Below are positions 3,641 through 6,048 of a DNA stretch of 6,048 nt, in pieces (positions within the stretch are counted from its first letter, which is position 1; each line of letters starts with the position of its first letter). This DNA is from SFLA01 sp045533895 (GTDB taxonomy: Bacteria; Bacillota; Clostridia; Oscillospirales; CAG-382). Below the pieces are notes generated by a model. The model had not been told where the DNA came from. It searched no databases and worked only from the letters and a program-made list of their open reading frames with translations. Location: contig JAZSIT010000122.1 of NCBI GenBank assembly GCA_045533895.1, positions 1-6,048 of the forward strand, given 5' to 3'. The position numbers were made by a program, and so were the translations under genes.

Positions 3641-6048
3641 TTATTCCTCCACGGGGGTAGTTTCGGTGGTGTTGTTTTCCGAAGAAGTGTTTTCGGTTTC
3701 CTCGGTATTTTCCTCGGTATTTTCGGCGTTTTCATCCTGCTTAACAACGGCGAAACGGGAAATAACCGCGTTTTCTCCGGTACGCATTACAATAACGCCT
3801 GCGGCAGGTCTGCCGTAAACGGGAATTTCGTTAACTGCGGTACGGATAATAATACCCGAATCGGTTATCAGCATAACGTCATCAGTTTCCGCAACCATCT
3901 TGATACCGCACAGTTTACCTGTTTTTTCGGTAATTCTGTGGCATATCATACCCTTACCGCCGCGCTTCTGCACGGGATATTCGTCGGGAGCAGTACGCTT
4001 ACCGAAGCCTGATTCCGTAACGGTAATAAGCACCTTACCTTCATCGGTCTCGGGAATAACTGCAGCGCCTACAACGTAATCATCGTCAGCCAGCGTTACA
4101 GCCTTAACACCGCGTGCAAGTCTGCCCATACAGCGTATATCGTTTTCGTTAAAGCGGATACCCAATCCCTTTGAGGTAGCGCAAATAATATCGTCGTTGC
4201 CGTTTGTCAGCATAACGTAAAGAAGCGCATCGCCCTCGTCAAGGTTAATAGCGTAAATACCCGTTGTACGGCGGGTGTGGTAATCCATAAGATTAACCCT
4301 CTTAATAACGCCGTTTCTGGTAAGCAGAACAATATATTTATCGTCTGTAAAGCCTGCCACGGGGATTATTGCGGTAATCTTTTCCTTTTCGTCAAGGGAC
4401 AGCACGTTAACAAGGTTAGTGCCCTTTGCGGTACGGGATGCCTCAGGCACCTCGTAGCACTTCTTGAAGTATATCTTGCCCTTATCCGAGAAGAACAGCA
4501 GAAAATCGTGGGAATGTGCCACAATAACGTCCTCTACGAAATCCTCCTCCTTGGTCGCCATAGCGGTAATACCCTTACCGCCTCTGCGCTGTGAGGAATA
4601 AGTATCCGAGGGCAGACGCTTAACGTATCCGTCATGAGTAGCGGTAATAACGCAGTATTCGCGCTGAATAAGGTCTTCAATAAGAATATCGTTTTCCGCT
4701 TCCTCAATAGCCGTGCGGCGTGCATCGCCGAATCGGTTGCTCACCTCGTCCAGCTCGTCCTTAATAATCTGCTTTATCTTGTTGTCATCGGCAAGAATAC
4801 CGCGCAATTCCTCAATGGTGGCATACAGTGCCGCCAGACGCTCTTCTATCTTTTGTCTTTCCATACCGGAAAGTCGTCCCAAAGGCATTTCAACAATAGC
4901 CTGCGCCTGCACATCGGATAAAGCAAATCTTGCAATCAGCTTTTCCTTGGCATCGGGAATAGAAGCGGAGGAACGGATAATACTGATAACCTCATCAATA
5001 TTATCAATAGCTATCTTGTAGCCTTCATATAAATGAGCCTCTCTCTCTGCTTTTGCAAGGTCAAACTGCGTTCTTCTGGTAACCACGGATATCTGGTGGT
5101 TAATATAGTGGAACAGAATGTCCTTAAGCGAAAGCGTCTTTGGCTCACCGTCCACCAGCGCAAGCATATTAATAGCGCAAGTGTCCTCAAGCTGTGTATA
5201 TTTATACAAAAGGTTAAGCACTACGTCGCGGTTAGCGTCCTTCTTCAGGTCGATAACTATACGCATACCCTCTCTGCCGGATTCGTTTCGTATATCCGAA
5301 ATACCCTCAATACGCTTGTCCTTAACAAGACTTGCCATATAATCCAACAGCATGGAGCGGTTAACCTGATAAGGAAGCTCGGTAACAATAATAGAGGTCT
5401 TGCCTCTCTTTTCCTCAAAGTGGCATTTTGCTCTTACCTTAATTCTGCCCTTACCGGTGGTGTACGCCTCATAAATACCTGCAGTGCCGTGAATGGTGCC
5501 GTAGGTAGGGAAGTCGGGACCCTTTACAAACTGCATAAGGTCCTTTACGTTGCATTCGGGGTTATCCATCAGATATTTGGTAGCGTCAATAACCTCGCCC
5601 ATATTGTGAGGGGGGATATTTGTCGCCATACCAACAGCGATACCGATAGATCCGTTTACCAAAAGATTGGGAAAACGGCAGGGAAGACAAACAGGCTCAA
5701 GTGCTTTGTTATCAAAATTGGGAATAAAATCAACTACCTGCTTTTCAATATCCCTAAGCATATAGTTGGAAATTCGCGCCATACGCGCCTCGGTATAACG
5801 GTAAGCAGCCGCGCCGTCGCCGTCAATATTACCGAAGTTACCGTGACCTTCAACCAGAGTATATCTCATAGAGAAGGGCTGTGCCAGACGAACCATCGCA
5901 TCATAAACCGAAGCGTCGCCGTGGGGATGGTAATGACCCAGCACGTAACCTACCGTGGTTGCAGTCTTTCGGAAAGGCTTATCGTATGTCAGATGCTCCT
6001 CGTGCATGGAATAAAGTATTCTGCGGAGAACCGGCTTAAAGTCGGATC
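3641..6048 (-). CDS. gyrA: DNA gyrase subunit A, N-terminus cut by the window edge
   Basis: GyrA is the DNA breakage-reunion subunit that, with GyrB and ATP, introduces negative supercoils. The frame runs off the edge at 6048, so the Met at 6005-6007 is internal (about E. coli residue 52) and roughly 35-40 residues are missing. Counting from that Met as 1: a DNA-binding winged-helix region with HPHGD (27-31) and the catalytic Tyr71 in RYTEARM (codon 5795-5797); a tower and long coiled-coil region; then the beta-pinwheel from about 455. The GyrA box QRRGGKG (473-479, 4571-4591) and a CMGRLARGV motif argue for gyrase, not ParC. A second box-like QKRGGKG occurs at 3950-3970. The last 31 residues (758-788) are an acidic Asn/Thr/Glu tail. 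Alanine (codon 5912-5914) stands at the E. coli Ser83 position; the Asp87 equivalent is kept. The PPTase gene follows after 3 nt. gyrB is not in view. Confidence 0.95.
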   Translation of the reverse strand, partial: SDFKPVLRRILYSMHEEHLTYDKPFRKTATTVGYVLGHYHPHGDASVYDAMVRLAQPFSMRYTLVEGHGNFGNIDGDGAAAYRYTEARMARISNYMLRDIEKQVVDFIPNFDNKALEPVCLPCRFPNLLVNGSIGIAVGMATNIPPHNMGEVIDATKYLMDNPECNVKDLMQFVKGPDFPTYGTIHGTAGIYEAYTTGKGRIKVRAKCHFEEKRGKTSIIVTELPYQVNRSMLLDYMASLVKDKRIEGISDIRNESGREGMRIVIDLKKDANRDVVLNLLYKYTQLEDTCAINMLALVDGEPKTLSLKDILFHYINHQISVVTRRTQFDLAKAEREAHLYEGYKIAIDNIDEVISIIRSSASIPDAKEKLIARFALSDVQAQAIVEMPLGRLSGMERQKIEERLAALYATIEELRGILADDNKIKQIIKDELDEVSNRFGDARRTAIEEAENDILIEDLIQREYCVITATHDGYVKRLPSDTYSSQRRGGKGITAMATKEEDFVEDVIVAHSHDFLLFFSDKGKIYFKKCYEVPEASRTAKGTNLVNVLSLDEKEKITAIIPVAGFTDDKYIVLLTRNGVIKRVNLMDYHTRRTTGIYAINLDEGDALLYVMLTNGNDDIICATSKGLGIRFNENDIRCMGRLARGVKAVTLADDDYVVGAAVIPETDEGKVLITVTESGFGKRTAPDEYPVQKRGGKGMICHRITEKTGKLCGIKMVAETDDVMLITDSGIIIRTAVNEIPVYGRPAAGVIVMRTGENAVISRFAVVKQDENAENTEENTEETENTSSENNTTETTPVEE
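3646..3650 (-). promoter_or_regulatory. PPTase ribosome binding site within gyrA
   Basis: GGAGG (complement of 3646-3650) lies in the last codons of gyrA, 8 nt before the PPTase ATG (3635-3637). It fixes that start and implies coupled translation. Confidence 0.75.
3697..3720. repeat. Two tandem 12-bp units in the gyrA tail
   Basis: TTTCCTCGGTAT occurs twice in direct tandem, followed by a partial third unit. It is in frame (12 bp = 4 codons) and encodes the repeated Asn-Thr-Glu-Glu of the acidic GyrA C-terminus, so length change by slippage would keep the frame. Confidence 0.8.

Noticed and set aside
3641..6007. GyrA start at the Met at 6005-6007
   Set aside because: The frame stays open to the window edge and encodes conserved GyrA residues (KPVLRRILYS) upstream of that Met, so the gene is truncated by the window.
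3641..6048. ParC (topoisomerase IV subunit A) instead of GyrA
   Set aside because: The GyrA box QRRGGKG, a full pinwheel with CMGRLARGV, and the EGHGNFG segment fit gyrase better than ParC.

Overview
The window looks like a piece of a chromosome from a Gram-positive anaerobe of the class Clostridia. The evidence is a GyrA of Clostridia type, a UPF0237/UPF0210 gene pair common in Firmicutes, strong AGGAGG-like ribosome binding sites, a lipoprotein with a discoidin-like domain, and short GC-rich intergenic repeats set in AT-rich spacers. An Oscillospiraceae/Ruminococcaceae-like host is my guess, not something the sequence proves. No mobile-element gene, CRISPR array, tRNA or rRNA is visible.

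Layout: positions 1-128 are the 3' flank of a minus-strand gene and carry a repeat block. Positions 129-890 (-) encode a secreted lipoprotein with an acidic linker and a discoidin (F5/8 type C)-like domain. Positions 891-1043 are a divergent promoter region with a good sigma-A-type promoter in each direction. Positions 1044-2683 (+) are a two-gene operon, an ACT-domain protein (UPF0237) followed by a PFL-like protein (UPF0210/DUF711), closed by an intrinsic terminator at 2692-2723. Positions 2684-3100 hold no gene but are dense in structure: that terminator, a long imperfect palindrome, a strong minus-strand terminator, and two further repeat copies. Positions 3101-3637 (-) encode a small Sfp-like 4'-phosphopantetheinyl transferase. 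Positions 3641-6048 (-) hold DNA gyrase subunit A, which lacks its N-terminus at the window edge.

The plus operon and the gyrA-PPTase operon converge on the 2684-3100 region. gyrA and the PPTase gene are 3 nt apart, and the PPTase ribosome binding site lies inside gyrA, so the two are probably co-transcribed and translationally coupled. The UPF0237/UPF0210 pair is coupled in the same way.

The least ordinary feature is a repeat system. A 37-bp hairpin core occurs three times (1-37, 2922-2958, 3045-3081). Two copies carry a conserved 26-bp tail and belong to a longer block that ends next to the stop codon of two unrelated minus-strand genes. In the second block the third core interrupts a motif that is intact in the first, which looks like insertion of the core as a unit. 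The genes are otherwise mostly ordinary. Two sequence oddities are worth checking: a PPTase lacking the usual CoA-contacting His, and a GyrA with several unusual residues near the N-terminus and in the quinolone-determining region.
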